This document shows positions 43,619 to 51,736 of a DNA stretch of 64,000 nt, piece after piece; positions within the stretch are counted from its first letter, which is position 1; the number at the start of each line of letters is the position of its first letter. The DNA is taken from contig NZ_JBLUOA010000001.1 in NCBI RefSeq assembly GCF_048060095.1, positions 992,001 to 1,056,000 of the forward strand, read 5' to 3'. Source of the DNA: JBLUOA01 sp048060095. Lineage in GTDB: Bacteria; Pseudomonadota; Alphaproteobacteria; Rhodobacterales; Rhodobacteraceae. Under the pieces are notes generated by a model that ran no database searches, had not been told where the DNA came from, and saw only the letters and a list, made by a program, of their open reading frames with translations. Both the position numbers and the translations under genes were made by a program.

Positions 43619-44671
43619 ATGGACGCCCACACCACCCACAAGACCCTGATCGCGCCGCTTCGTGCGGCGCTCTATGATTTTTCGGAGACGAGCGTGCGGA
43701 CGGCGCTTGATGCCCTATGCGCGCCGGATGCGGTGTTTCACCATTGCCACCCGTTCGGCGATCTGGCCGGGCCGGGGGCGTTCTACGATGCCGCCTATGC
43801 GCCGCTTGTGGCCGCCGTACCGGATCTGGAGCGGCGGGATTGGATCGTGATGGCCGGCCCGACGCCCGAAGGTGCCGATTGGGTTGGGTGCGGTGGGTTT
43901 TACACCGGCACATTCGTCGCGCCGTGGCTTGACATTCCGCCGACCGGGCATCTGCTTCACATGAGGTATCACGAGTTTTATCGCTTCGAGAACGGCAAAC
44001 TCGTGGAGTTTCAGGCGCTTTGGGACATCCCCGAGGTGATGATGCAAGCCCGCGCCTGGCCAATGGCGCCGAGCCTTGGGCGCGAGTGGTGCGTTCCGGG
44101 GCCAGCGTCAAACGATGGCATCGTGCCGGGGCCGCATGACGGGCAGCAGAGCGTGGCGACAATGCAGCACATCATCGACATGCTCGAACGCCTCAAGCGT
44201 CACCCCTCGCAGGGCGGCCCCGAGGTGATGGAGATGGAGCATTTCTGGCACCCGCGCATGAACTGGTATGGTCCCGCCGGGATCGGCACCGGGCGCGGCA
44301 TTTCGGGCTTTCGCAACTGGCACCAGATACCGTTTCTGAACGCGATGCCGGATCGTGGGCAATATGTGGATGAGATCGAGTATCACTTTTTCGGCGATGG
44401 CGATTATGCCGCCGTGACCGGTTGGCCCGATATGATCCAGACCGTAACCCATGATGGCTGGATGGGGATTGCGCCCGCCGGGAAAAAGATCACCATGCGG
44501 TCGCTCGACTTTTGGCGGCTGGAGGAGGGGCGGATCCGGGAAAACTGGGTTCTGGTCGATCTTCTGGACGCCTATTGGCAGCTTGGCGTCGATGTCTTTG
44601 CCCGGCTGCGTGAATTCAACAAGGCCCGGAACATGGGGCCGATCGACATACCGGATGGACTAAGCGCATGA
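43619..44671 (+). CDS. NTF2/SnoaL-fold protein, tandem domains (C)
   Basis: A 350-residue protein of two NTF2/SnoaL-like halves. The first half has FHHCHPFGDLAGPGAFYDAAYAPLVAAVPDLERRD and DIPPTGHLLHMRYHEFYRFENGKL; the second has MNWYGPAGIGTGRGISGFRNWHQIPF and the end motif RENWVLVDLLDAYWQLGVDVF. The HPFG motif and overall layout match protein A. It overlaps the SDR gene by ATGA. No reaction can be assigned. Confidence 0.85.
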   Translation: MDAHTTHKTLIAPLRAALYDFSETSVRTALDALCAPDAVFHHCHPFGDLAGPGAFYDAAYAPLVAAVPDLERRDWIVMAGPTPEGADWVGCGGFYTGTFVAPWLDIPPTGHLLHMRYHEFYRFENGKLVEFQALWDIPEVMMQARAWPMAPSLGREWCVPGPASNDGIVPGPHDGQQSVATMQHIIDMLERLKRHPSQGGPEVMEMEHFWHPRMNWYGPAGIGTGRGISGFRNWHQIPFLNAMPDRGQYVDEIEYHFFGDGDYAAVTGWPDMIQTVTHDGWMGIAPAGKKITMRSLDFWRLEEGRIRENWVLVDLLDAYWQLGVDVFARLREFNKARNMGPIDIPDGLSA

Positions 44672-45429
44672 CACTTCCCCGCACACCGACCCTTCGCCTT
44701 GACGGCAAACGCGCGCTTGTCACCGGCGCATCTTCGGGCATCGGGCAGGGCTGCGCCGTGGCACTGGCCGAGGCGGGGGCGCATGTGGTTTGTGCGGCGC
44801 GGGGTGTCGAGAAACTGCAAGCCACCGTCGATGCAATGGCGGCAGAGGGCTGGTCCGCCGAGGCGCTGGCGCTGGATATGGCGGACCTTGATGCGCTGAC
44901 GGCGGCGCTAAAGGGGCAAAGCTTCGATGTCGTCGTGAACTCTGCCGGGTTGGCACGGCATAGCGCGGCGCTGGACACGACGCCGGAAGATTACGATGCG
45001 GTCATGAATCTGAACCTGCGCGCGGCTTACTTCCTGTCGGTCGGCGCGGCGCATGGCATGAAGGCCAAGGGGCAGGGCGGGTCGATCATCCATATCAGCA
45101 GCCAGATGGGCCATGTCGGCGGTATTGACCGCGCGGTCTATTGCGCGTCGAAACACGGGTTGGAGGGGATGGTGAAATCCATGGCGATCGAATGGGGGGC
45201 AGACCAGATCCGGATCAACACGATCTGCCCGACCTTCATCAAGACTCCGCTGACCGCGTCGACCTTTGACAACCCCGAACGGGCTGCGTGGATTGCCGAA
45301 AAGATCAAGTTGGGCCGCGTCGGCGAGGTTGAGGATATCATGGGCGCGGTCGCCTATCTTGCCTCGGATGCGTCGGCGCTGGTGACGGGCACATCGCTTT
45401 TGATCGACGGGGGGTGGACGGCAGACTGA
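44668..45429 (+). CDS. SDR-family oxidoreductase
   Basis: A 253-residue classical short-chain dehydrogenase with cofactor motif TGASSGIG (19-26), NSAG, and catalytic Tyr158/Lys162 (YCASK). The C-terminal TGTSLLIDGGWTAD is typical. Likely a NAD(P)-dependent alcohol/ketone step in the same pathway as the HpsN-like enzyme; HpsO/HpsP of dihydroxypropanesulfonate breakdown are comparable partners. Coupled on both sides by overlapping codons. Confidence 0.92.
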   Translation: MTLPRTPTLRLDGKRALVTGASSGIGQGCAVALAEAGAHVVCAARGVEKLQATVDAMAAEGWSAEALALDMADLDALTAALKGQSFDVVVNSAGLARHSAALDTTPEDYDAVMNLNLRAAYFLSVGAAHGMKAKGQGGSIIHISSQMGHVGGIDRAVYCASKHGLEGMVKSMAIEWGADQIRINTICPTFIKTPLTASTFDNPERAAWIAEKIKLGRVGEVEDIMGAVAYLASDASALVTGTSLLIDGGWTAD

Positions 45430-46448
45430 TGGCGGACAAGGTCACATCCCTTCAGGTTGCCGAACGCGCAGGCGTCAGCCAATCCGCGGTCAGCCGGGTG
45501 TTTACGCCGGGTGCGTCGGTATCGAAAAAGACCGCCGACAAGGTGCGCAAGGTCGCGGCAGAGCTTGGCTATCGCCCCAACGTGCTTGCCCGGTCGCTGA
45601 TTACCGGGAAAAGCCGGATCATCGGGCTGGTCGTCGCCTATCTTGAAAATCAATTCTACCCGGAAGCCATCGAAAAACTGTCAAACGCGCTTCAGGCCGA
45701 AGGCTATCACGCGCTGGTTTTCATGGCCTCGAACGACAGCGAAGCGACGCAGAAAGTGATCGACGAATTGCTCGACTATCAGGTCGACGGGATCATCGCG
45801 GCGTCTGTCGGCATGTCGAACGACCTGACGACCCGGTGCGAGGCGGCGGGCATCCCCATCGTCCTGTTCAACCGCCAGCAGGATGATGACCGGCTGTCCG
45901 GTGTCGGGTCCGATAACGTCGCGGGGGGCCGCAAGCTCGCCGAATATCTGCTGCGCGGCGGGCATCAGCGGATTGGCCACATCGCGGGGTGGGAGGGCGC
46001 CTCGACCCAGCGCGACCGGGAAACCGGGTTCCTGATGGGCCTTGCCGCCGGGGCGCAGACCTTGGCCGCCCGCGCTGTCGGCAATTTCAATTATGAAACC
46101 GCGAAGGAAGCGGCGCGCACCATGTTCTCCGGCCCCGACCGCCCCGATGCGGTGTTTGTCGCCAATGACCACATGGCCTTTGCGGTGATGGACGTGCTGC
46201 GGTTCGAACTCGGCCTTCGTGTGCCCGAGGATGTCTCGGTCGTCGGATATGACGACGTGACGCTTGCCGCCTGGCCCAGCTACGACCTGACAACCGTGCG
46301 CCAGCCTGCGAACCGGATGGCCGCCGAAACCCTCGACATTCTGATGACACGCATCAATAACCCCGAAGCCAAACCTCGGCGTGTGGCCATTGACGGCCCG
46401 CTGATCGCCCGCGGTTCGGCCCGAAAACCTGAAGGACCAACGACATGA
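45429..46448 (+). CDS. LacI-family transcriptional regulator
   Basis: A 339-residue regulator with N-terminal HTH and hinge (TSLQVAERAGVSQSAVSRVF...LGYRPNVLARSL) and a periplasmic-binding-like sensor domain. Its ATG overlaps the SDR stop by one base (TGATG). Being inside the operon whose promoter carries two LacI-type palindromes, it most likely represses that operon until the imported compound or a catabolite binds. Confidence 0.92.
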   Translation: MADKVTSLQVAERAGVSQSAVSRVFTPGASVSKKTADKVRKVAAELGYRPNVLARSLITGKSRIIGLVVAYLENQFYPEAIEKLSNALQAEGYHALVFMASNDSEATQKVIDELLDYQVDGIIAASVGMSNDLTTRCEAAGIPIVLFNRQQDDDRLSGVGSDNVAGGRKLAEYLLRGGHQRIGHIAGWEGASTQRDRETGFLMGLAAGAQTLAARAVGNFNYETAKEAARTMFSGPDRPDAVFVANDHMAFAVMDVLRFELGLRVPEDVSVVGYDDVTLAAWPSYDLTTVRQPANRMAAETLDILMTRINNPEAKPRRVAIDGPLIARGSARKPEGPTT

Positions 46449-47413
46449 AAGGCTTTGATCCGAAGTGGCGGGATTTTCCCGACTACATCATCGGTATCAC
46501 CAAGGAAATCTGGGAAGATCGCGGCATCGCCACGCTCGACCATTACTACGGAGATGAAATCCCGGTCCGCACCCCGTCCTCCATCGTCGTGGGCAACAAG
46601 GGCGTCATCGCGGCGACTATGGCGACGCTTGCCGAATTTCCCGATCGAACGCTGTTCGGCGAAGACGTCATCTGGTGCGAGGGCAACGATGACGGCTTGC
46701 TCAGCTCTCACCGGCTGCATTCGACCGCGACCCATGCCAAGCCGGGCGTCTATGGCGAACCGACGGGGAAGAAGCTCCACTACCGGATTATCGCGGATTG
46801 CTATGCCAAGGCGAACCAGATCACCGACGAATGGCTGATCCGCGACCAGGGCGCCATCGTGCGCCAGCTGGGGTGGGAGCCGAAAGACTATGCCCGCGAC
46901 CTGATCGAACGCGAGGGCGGGCCGAAAAACTGTGTGCAACCCTACCTGCCCGAAAACGATGTGCCCGGCCCCTATACCGGCACGGGCAATGACAACGAAT
47001 GGGGCGCGGAATATGCCGACATCCTGACCCGGATCATGCGGGCCGATTTCACCGTGATCCCGAGTGAATACGACCGCGCTGTCACCGGCGAATACGCGGG
47101 CGGAGTCACCGCGCTGTCACATGGGCAGGTCGACGAATTCTGGATGGGCCTGCGCGCGTCCTTCCCCTCGGCCGAGTTCAAGATCCACCACGTGATCGGC
47201 CGCGACGACCCGATGATGCCACCCCGCGCCGCGCTCCGCTGGTCGCTCGACGGCAAGCACGACGGCTGGGGCAGCTTCGGCACCCCCACAGGCAAACGCG
47301 TGCACATCATGGGGATGAGCCACGCAGAGTTCGGCCCCTGGGGCCTGCGCCGCGAATACGCGCTCTACGACGAAACCGCGATCTGGAAGCAGATTATCTT
47401 GCAGACGGGCTGA
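46445..47413 (+). CDS. NTF2/SnoaL-fold protein, tandem domains (D)
   Basis: A 322-residue protein, again with two NTF2-like halves: first RGIATLDHYYGDEIPVRTPSSIVVGNKGVIAATMATLAEFPDRTLFGEDVIW (in parts), second FWMGLRASFPSAEFKIHHVIGR and GWGSFGTPTGKRVHIMGMSHAEF. The EIWEDRG...LDHYY start is characteristic of ester cyclase/SnoaL-like sequences. It is more distant from A-C and lacks the ENWVxxD ending. Overlaps the LacI gene by ATGA; last gene of the operon. Confidence 0.83.
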   Translation: MKGFDPKWRDFPDYIIGITKEIWEDRGIATLDHYYGDEIPVRTPSSIVVGNKGVIAATMATLAEFPDRTLFGEDVIWCEGNDDGLLSSHRLHSTATHAKPGVYGEPTGKKLHYRIIADCYAKANQITDEWLIRDQGAIVRQLGWEPKDYARDLIEREGGPKNCVQPYLPENDVPGPYTGTGNDNEWGAEYADILTRIMRADFTVIPSEYDRAVTGEYAGGVTALSHGQVDEFWMGLRASFPSAEFKIHHVIGRDDPMMPPRAALRWSLDGKHDGWGSFGTPTGKRVHIMGMSHAEFGPWGLRREYALYDETAIWKQIILQTG

Positions 47414-47428
47414 CCCCCCGATCAGCCC

Positions 47429-47492
47429 GCCCCGGACCCGCTCCGGGGCCGTCCAAAGAATGACCGCAAAGGCCCCGGGGCAAGCCCGGGGC
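47429..47492 (+). other. two GC-rich hairpins after the NTF2/ABC operon
   Basis: GCCCCGG (47429-47435) / CCGGGGC (47443-47449) and GCCCCGGG (47472-47479) / CCCGGGGC (47485-47492). Neither is followed by a T-run. They separate NTF2 protein D from the bicupin gene and may weaken read-through. Confidence 0.5.
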
Positions 47493-47515
47493 GACAACGA
47501 GAAAGAGAGACCGAC

Positions 47516-48481
47516 ATGACCCCCGCAGAAATGGAAGCCCGCATCGTCCGCTACGGCGACCTGCAACCCTGCAAAACCGCCTTTATCGACGCCCACACGC
47601 CGGGCAGCGATCAAAAGGAAAACTTCACGATCATTGGCGGCGGGGTCAGTGAATCGCCTGACCAGCACGTCCATATCTCGATCCCGCACGGCTTTAATAT
47701 CGGGGCGGCGGGGCAGCCTCCGAACTGCCGCAACTCTCTCCACAACCATCGCACGGCCGAGGTGTTTTATGTCCTCAAGGGCCGCTGGCGGTTTTTCTGG
47801 GGTCGTTGGGGTGACGCGGGCGAGGTCGTGCTGGAGGAAGGCGACATCTTCAACATCCCCACCAACATCTTCCGGGGGTTCGAAAACATCGGCACCGATT
47901 ACGGTATGATCATGGCGATCCTCGGCGGCGACGATGCCGGGGGCGGCGTGATCTGGGCGCCGCAGGTGATCGAGGATGCGAAGGATCACGGCTTGATCCT
48001 TGGCGACAACGGCAAGCTTTACGACACCAAGAAGGGCCAGAATCTGCCTGGCGGGGTGAAGCCGATGCCGGTCCTGACCGAAGACGAGCTTGCGAAGGTG
48101 GATGAGCCGTCGTCGATGCAGGTGATCGGTGGCTACGTGCGCCGCTACAACGACCTGATGGCGATTTCCGACAAGAAACCCGCCAAGGTGATCGGCGAAA
48201 AAGGCGTGATCCGCGACAAGCCGGGGTTTGAGGTTGATTTCATCACCCGCGCTTCCGCCAGCGAAGAAAAACACGCCCACGACAAGCCCAGCGTCCTGAT
48301 GCCCGTCAAGGGTCACTGGCGGGTCGAATGGGACGGCGGAAGCGCTACCCTCGCCCCCGGCGACACGATGAGCGTGCCGGAAAACCTCACCCACTCCGCC
48401 GTGCCTTCGATGACGGGCGAGGCGGCGATGTATCACGTCGTGGCCACGGGTGAGGCAGCAGGGGCGACATGGAAACCGTAA
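47516..48481 (+). CDS. bicupin protein
   Basis: A 321-residue protein with two cupin barrels. The N-terminal barrel has a metal site with His76, His78 and Glu82 (SLHNHRTAEVFYVLKG) and GDIFNIPTNIFRGF; the second has EKHAHDKPSVLMPVKGHWRVEW and PGDTMSVPENLTHS. The layout recalls gentisate-type dioxygenases, but other bicupins are decarboxylases or isomerases. The AGAGAGACC site precedes the ATG. It overlaps the methyltransferase gene by 13 bp. Confidence 0.83.
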   Translation: MTPAEMEARIVRYGDLQPCKTAFIDAHTPGSDQKENFTIIGGGVSESPDQHVHISIPHGFNIGAAGQPPNCRNSLHNHRTAEVFYVLKGRWRFFWGRWGDAGEVVLEEGDIFNIPTNIFRGFENIGTDYGMIMAILGGDDAGGGVIWAPQVIEDAKDHGLILGDNGKLYDTKKGQNLPGGVKPMPVLTEDELAKVDEPSSMQVIGGYVRRYNDLMAISDKKPAKVIGEKGVIRDKPGFEVDFITRASASEEKHAHDKPSVLMPVKGHWRVEWDGGSATLAPGDTMSVPENLTHSAVPSMTGEAAMYHVVATGEAAGATWKP

Positions 48482-49119
48482 ACCCTCCGGCCCGGTCCGA
48501 AGACACCCGCGCGGTCTATGAGCGTCACGCCGAAAGCTATGACGCCAAGCGGTCGCGCGCCCTGCACGAGGCGCGGTGGCTTCGCCACTTCGCCGCGGCG
48601 CTGCCCGAAGGGGGCAGGGTGCTTGATGTCGGGTGCGGCGGCGGGCTGCCCATCGCGGGTTGGCTGATCGGAGAGAAATTCCGCCTGACCGGTGCCGACT
48701 TCTCCGAAAAGCTGCTGGCGCTGGCGCGGTCGCGCTGGCCCGATGGCGACTGGCGGCTGGCCGACATGCGCGGGTTTGATCTGCCGGATCGGTTCGACGG
48801 GATCGTCGGCTGGAACAGCTTTTTCCACCTGACGCCGGACGAACAGCGCGACTGCCTGCCGCGCCTCGCCCGGCACCTGAACCCCGGCGGTGTGTTGATG
48901 GTCACCGTCGGCCCCCAGGCCGGAGAGGTCACGGGAACCGTCGAAGGCGAAAGCGTCTACCACGCGAGCCTTTCGGTCGCCGAATACGCGACGATACTCG
49001 AAGCCATCGGAATGCGCCTGACCGCCTTCGTCGCCGAAGATCCGACCTGCGGCGATCACTCCGTCCTGATGGCCCGGAAGGATGACGATGCGGCCGCCGC
49101 GACGGGGGTCGCCGGATGA
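48469..49119 (+). CDS. class I SAM-dependent methyltransferase
   Basis: A 216-residue Rossmann-fold methyltransferase: motif I VLDVGCGGGLPIAG, then LTGADFSEKLLALAR, then FDGIVGWNSFFHLTPDEQRDCLPRLARHLNPGGVLMVT (in parts). The acceptor is unknown. It overlaps the bicupin gene and precedes the MetE-like gene, so one-carbon transfer seems central to this sub-operon. Confidence 0.87.
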   Translation: METVNPPARSEDTRAVYERHAESYDAKRSRALHEARWLRHFAAALPEGGRVLDVGCGGGLPIAGWLIGEKFRLTGADFSEKLLALARSRWPDGDWRLADMRGFDLPDRFDGIVGWNSFFHLTPDEQRDCLPRLARHLNPGGVLMVTVGPQAGEVTGTVEGESVYHASLSVAEYATILEAIGMRLTAFVAEDPTCGDHSVLMARKDDDAAAATGVAG

Positions 49120-49149
49120 GAGGTCGCCGGACACCGGCGGCGCCGAGTG

Positions 49150-49204
49150 TATGCACGCCGTATGCACGTTGTATGCACACCCTGTGCACGTCCCGTGCAT
49201 ACCA
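49150..49204 (+). repeat. five-unit 11-bp-period TGCAC repeat array
   Basis: Five consecutive 11-bp units: TATGCACGCCG, TATGCACGTTG, TATGCACACCC, TGTGCACGTCC, CGTGCATACCA. It ends 15 bp before the ATG of the MetE-like gene. Same motif and period as the array at 16061-16104, 33 kb away. Confidence 0.8.
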
Positions 49205-49219
49205 AATCAGGAGACCTTG

Positions 49220-50341
49220 ATGTCCATTCTGACCACCCATGTCGGCTCCCTCCCACGCACGCAAGAAGTCGTGGATTTCATCTTTGCAAGGGAGCGGGAG
49301 GAGCCTTACGACCCCGCCGCCTTTGACGCCGCAATGACCCGTGCGGTGTCGGAAACCGTAAAAAAACAAGTGGATGCGGGGGTGGATATCGTTTCGGACG
49401 GCGAAACCTCCAAGATCAGCTACGCGACCTACGTCAAGGATCGCTACACCGGGTTCGACGGCGACAGCCCCCGCAACGCTCCCGCCGACCTCAAGCAATT
49501 CCCGAGCTTTCTCAAACGCTTGGCCGACGATGGCGGCACCCCCCAATACGCCCGCCCCATGTGCGTGGGCGAGGTGAAATCGAAGGGTCAGGGCGAACTT
49601 GAAAAGGACATCGCCAACCTCAAGGCGGCAATGGCCGAACACGGGGCTGAACGCGGCTTTATGAACGCTGCAAGTCCGGGCGTTATCTCTTTGTTTTTGC
49701 AGAATGATCACTACAAAACGCGCGAAGCATACCTCGCCGCTTTGGCCGACGCGATGAAGACGGAATACGAAACCATCGTCGCCTCTGGCCTTGATCTGCA
49801 ACTCGACTGCCCCGACCTGGCGCTGTCGCGTCATATGTTGTTTACCGATCTCAGCGATGATGAGTTTGTCGAAGTCGCACAATCCCATGTTGAGGCGTTG
49901 AATCACGCGCTATCCGACGTGCCGAAGGATCGCGTGCGCGTTCATATCTGCTGGGGCAACTACGAAGGCCCGCATGTCTGCGACATTCCGATGTCGAAGA
50001 TGTTCGATACGCTGATGTCGACCGATGCACGCTACGTGCTGTTCGAAACCTCCAACCCGCGCCACGGCCACGAATGGACCGTGTTCCGCGACCGAAAGGC
50101 CGATATTCCCGACGACAAGGTGCTGGTGCCGGGTGTGGTGGATACCACTACGAATTTTGTAGAACACCCGAACCTCGTCGCGCAACGCATTGAAAGATTT
50201 GTGGAAATCGCGGGAGTGGATCGCGTGATCGCCGGGTCTGACTGCGGCTTTGGCACCTTCGCGGGCTTTGGCGCGGTCGATCCCGAAATCGCGTTCGCCA
50301 AGCTCGGCGCACTGGCCGAAGGGGCTGCGCTGGTCAAATGA
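49220..50341 (+). CDS. MetE C-terminal-like zinc methyl/alkyltransferase
   Basis: A 373-residue stand-alone version of the catalytic barrel of cobalamin-independent methionine synthase. Zinc ligands are visible as His242 and Cys244 (VHICWGNYEG), Glu276 (LFETSN) and Cys342 (GSDCGFGTF). The N-terminal THVGSLPR is typical. The family includes core MetE-like methyltransferases and epoxyalkane:coenzyme M transferase, which has about this length, so a thiol alkylation is likely but its partners are unknown. AGGAG lies six bases before the ATG at 49220. Confidence 0.86.
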   Translation: MSILTTHVGSLPRTQEVVDFIFAREREEPYDPAAFDAAMTRAVSETVKKQVDAGVDIVSDGETSKISYATYVKDRYTGFDGDSPRNAPADLKQFPSFLKRLADDGGTPQYARPMCVGEVKSKGQGELEKDIANLKAAMAEHGAERGFMNAASPGVISLFLQNDHYKTREAYLAALADAMKTEYETIVASGLDLQLDCPDLALSRHMLFTDLSDDEFVEVAQSHVEALNHALSDVPKDRVRVHICWGNYEGPHVCDIPMSKMFDTLMSTDARYVLFETSNPRHGHEWTVFRDRKADIPDDKVLVPGVVDTTTNFVEHPNLVAQRIERFVEIAGVDRVIAGSDCGFGTFAGFGAVDPEIAFAKLGALAEGAALVK

Positions 50342-51030
50342 CACCGCTTGTCCTGATCCCTGGCATGATGTGCGATGCCCGGCTTTTCGGGCCGCAAATC
50401 AACGGCTTATCGCATCGCTGGCCGATCCTTCACGCGCCGATTAACGACCACGACACGGTCGATGCGCTGGCCGAGGATGTTTTGCGATGGGCGCCCGACC
50501 GCTTCGCCCTTGGCGGGCTTAGCATGGGCGGCATCGTCGCGATGGAGGTGCTGCGCCAAGCCCCCGACCGCGTTGAACGGTTGGCGCTTCTCGACACGAA
50601 CCCCAAGGCCGAGGCCGATGAAATCAAGGTCCGCCGCGAACCCCAGATCGCGCGGGTGGAGGGCGGGGAGCTTCGCACCATCATGCGCGATGAGATGAAG
50701 CCGAACTACCTCAGCGACGGTCCCAATCGCGGCGCGATTCTCGACCTTTGCATGGCGATGGCAGAGGCGCTGGGCCCGGAGGTTTTCGTCCGTCAGTCCC
50801 GCGCCCTGCAAAGCCGGCCTGACCAGCAGGATACCCTGCGCGCCTTCACCGGCCCGGCGCTGGTTCTGTGTGGCAAGGATGACGCTTTGTGCCCGGTGCA
50901 TCGTCATGAATTGATGCACGATCTTTTGCCGAACTCCACCCTAGAAGTCATTGATGGGGCAGGACATCTTCCGACACTCGAACAACCCGAAATCACAAAT
51001 GCGGCCCTGATCCGCTGGCTGGAGGCTTAA
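50338..51030 (+). CDS. alpha/beta hydrolase
   Basis: A 230-residue alpha/beta hydrolase with nucleophile Ser62 in GGLSMGGI, acid Asp181 or Asp182 (CGKDDALCP) and His210 (DGAGHLP). It is small and lid-poor, similar to carboxylesterases and enol-lactone hydrolases. It overlaps the MetE-like gene by ATGA and the RraA-like gene by one base, so it belongs to the same message. Confidence 0.88.
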   Translation: MTPLVLIPGMMCDARLFGPQINGLSHRWPILHAPINDHDTVDALAEDVLRWAPDRFALGGLSMGGIVAMEVLRQAPDRVERLALLDTNPKAEADEIKVRREPQIARVEGGELRTIMRDEMKPNYLSDGPNRGAILDLCMAMAEALGPEVFVRQSRALQSRPDQQDTLRAFTGPALVLCGKDDALCPVHRHELMHDLLPNSTLEVIDGAGHLPTLEQPEITNAALIRWLEA

Positions 51031-51725
51031 TGGATACCGCCCTGCTTGAACTGCTCCGCTCCGTCGATACACCGACCGTCTGCAACGCGATCGAGGTCGC
51101 ACAGGGCAAGCGCGGGTTTGATGCCTTCACCCGCGGCACCATGCTGTGCAGCGCCCCGTCCGAACCCGCCGTTGTCGGCTATGCCACCACCGCCAAGATC
51201 GCGGCGCTCGCCCCGCCGGACGAAGCCCCCGAGGTGATCCGCGAACGGCGCATGGCCTACTATGGCCAGATGGCCGAGGCACCGCAACCGTCGGTCGCCG
51301 TGATCGAAGACGTGGACTACCCCGACTGCATCGGCGCCTATTGGGGCGAGATCAATACGACCGTTCATAAGGGCTTCGGCATGTCCGGCGCGCTCACCAA
51401 TGGCGTGATGCGCGACCTTGGCGACCTGCCGGAAGGCTTCCCCGTCATCGCAGGCTCCGTCGGCCCCAGCCACGGGTTCGTCCATGTGAGGGAACTGAAT
51501 ACCCCGGTCAACATCCTTGGCATGACCGTGCGCCCCGGCGACCTTGTGCACGCGGATCGCCACGGCGCTGTAGTGGTGCCGGAGGATGTGATTGGCGTGT
51601 TAGGCGGCGCGATCACCAAGCTGCTTGAAACCGAAAAACTGGTGCTGGACCCTGCGCGAGAAGATGGCTTCGACTTCGCCGCGTTTGAGGCGGCCTGGGC
51701 CGCGTTTGAAAAGGCCCGCACCTGA
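51030..51725 (+). CDS. RraA-family aldolase-like protein
   Basis: A 231-residue RraA/HMG-CHA aldolase-type protein. The signatures GxxRD (TNGVMRDLGDLP) and the metal-site region RPGDLVHADRHGAVVVPED are present. Family members with these residues cleave or decarboxylate 4-hydroxy-4-carboxy-2-oxo acids; others lack activity. In this operon a retro-aldol or decarboxylation step is likely. Its stop lies inside a hairpin shared with the convergent matB stop. Confidence 0.85.
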   Translation: MDTALLELLRSVDTPTVCNAIEVAQGKRGFDAFTRGTMLCSAPSEPAVVGYATTAKIAALAPPDEAPEVIRERRMAYYGQMAEAPQPSVAVIEDVDYPDCIGAYWGEINTTVHKGFGMSGALTNGVMRDLGDLPEGFPVIAGSVGPSHGFVHVRELNTPVNILGMTVRPGDLVHADRHGAVVVPEDVIGVLGGAITKLLETEKLVLDPAREDGFDFAAFEAAWAAFEKART

Positions 51726-51736
51726 CAGATCAGGTG
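51719..51736. terminator. hairpin spanning convergent stop codons
   Basis: CACCTGA (51719-51725) pairs with TCAGGTG (51730-51736) around CAGA. The stem contains the stop codons of both the RraA-like gene and the opposing matB gene. No T-run, so termination would be weak. Confidence 0.4.

Noticed and set aside
42432..44162. 576-codon open frame on the minus strand
   Set aside because: Runs antisense through the HpsN-like gene, a repeat and NTF2 protein C; composition is Arg/His-rich with no recognisable domain.
49150..49204. CRISPR-like repeat array
   Set aside because: Units are only 11 bp with four variable bases and no spacers; no cas genes are near.
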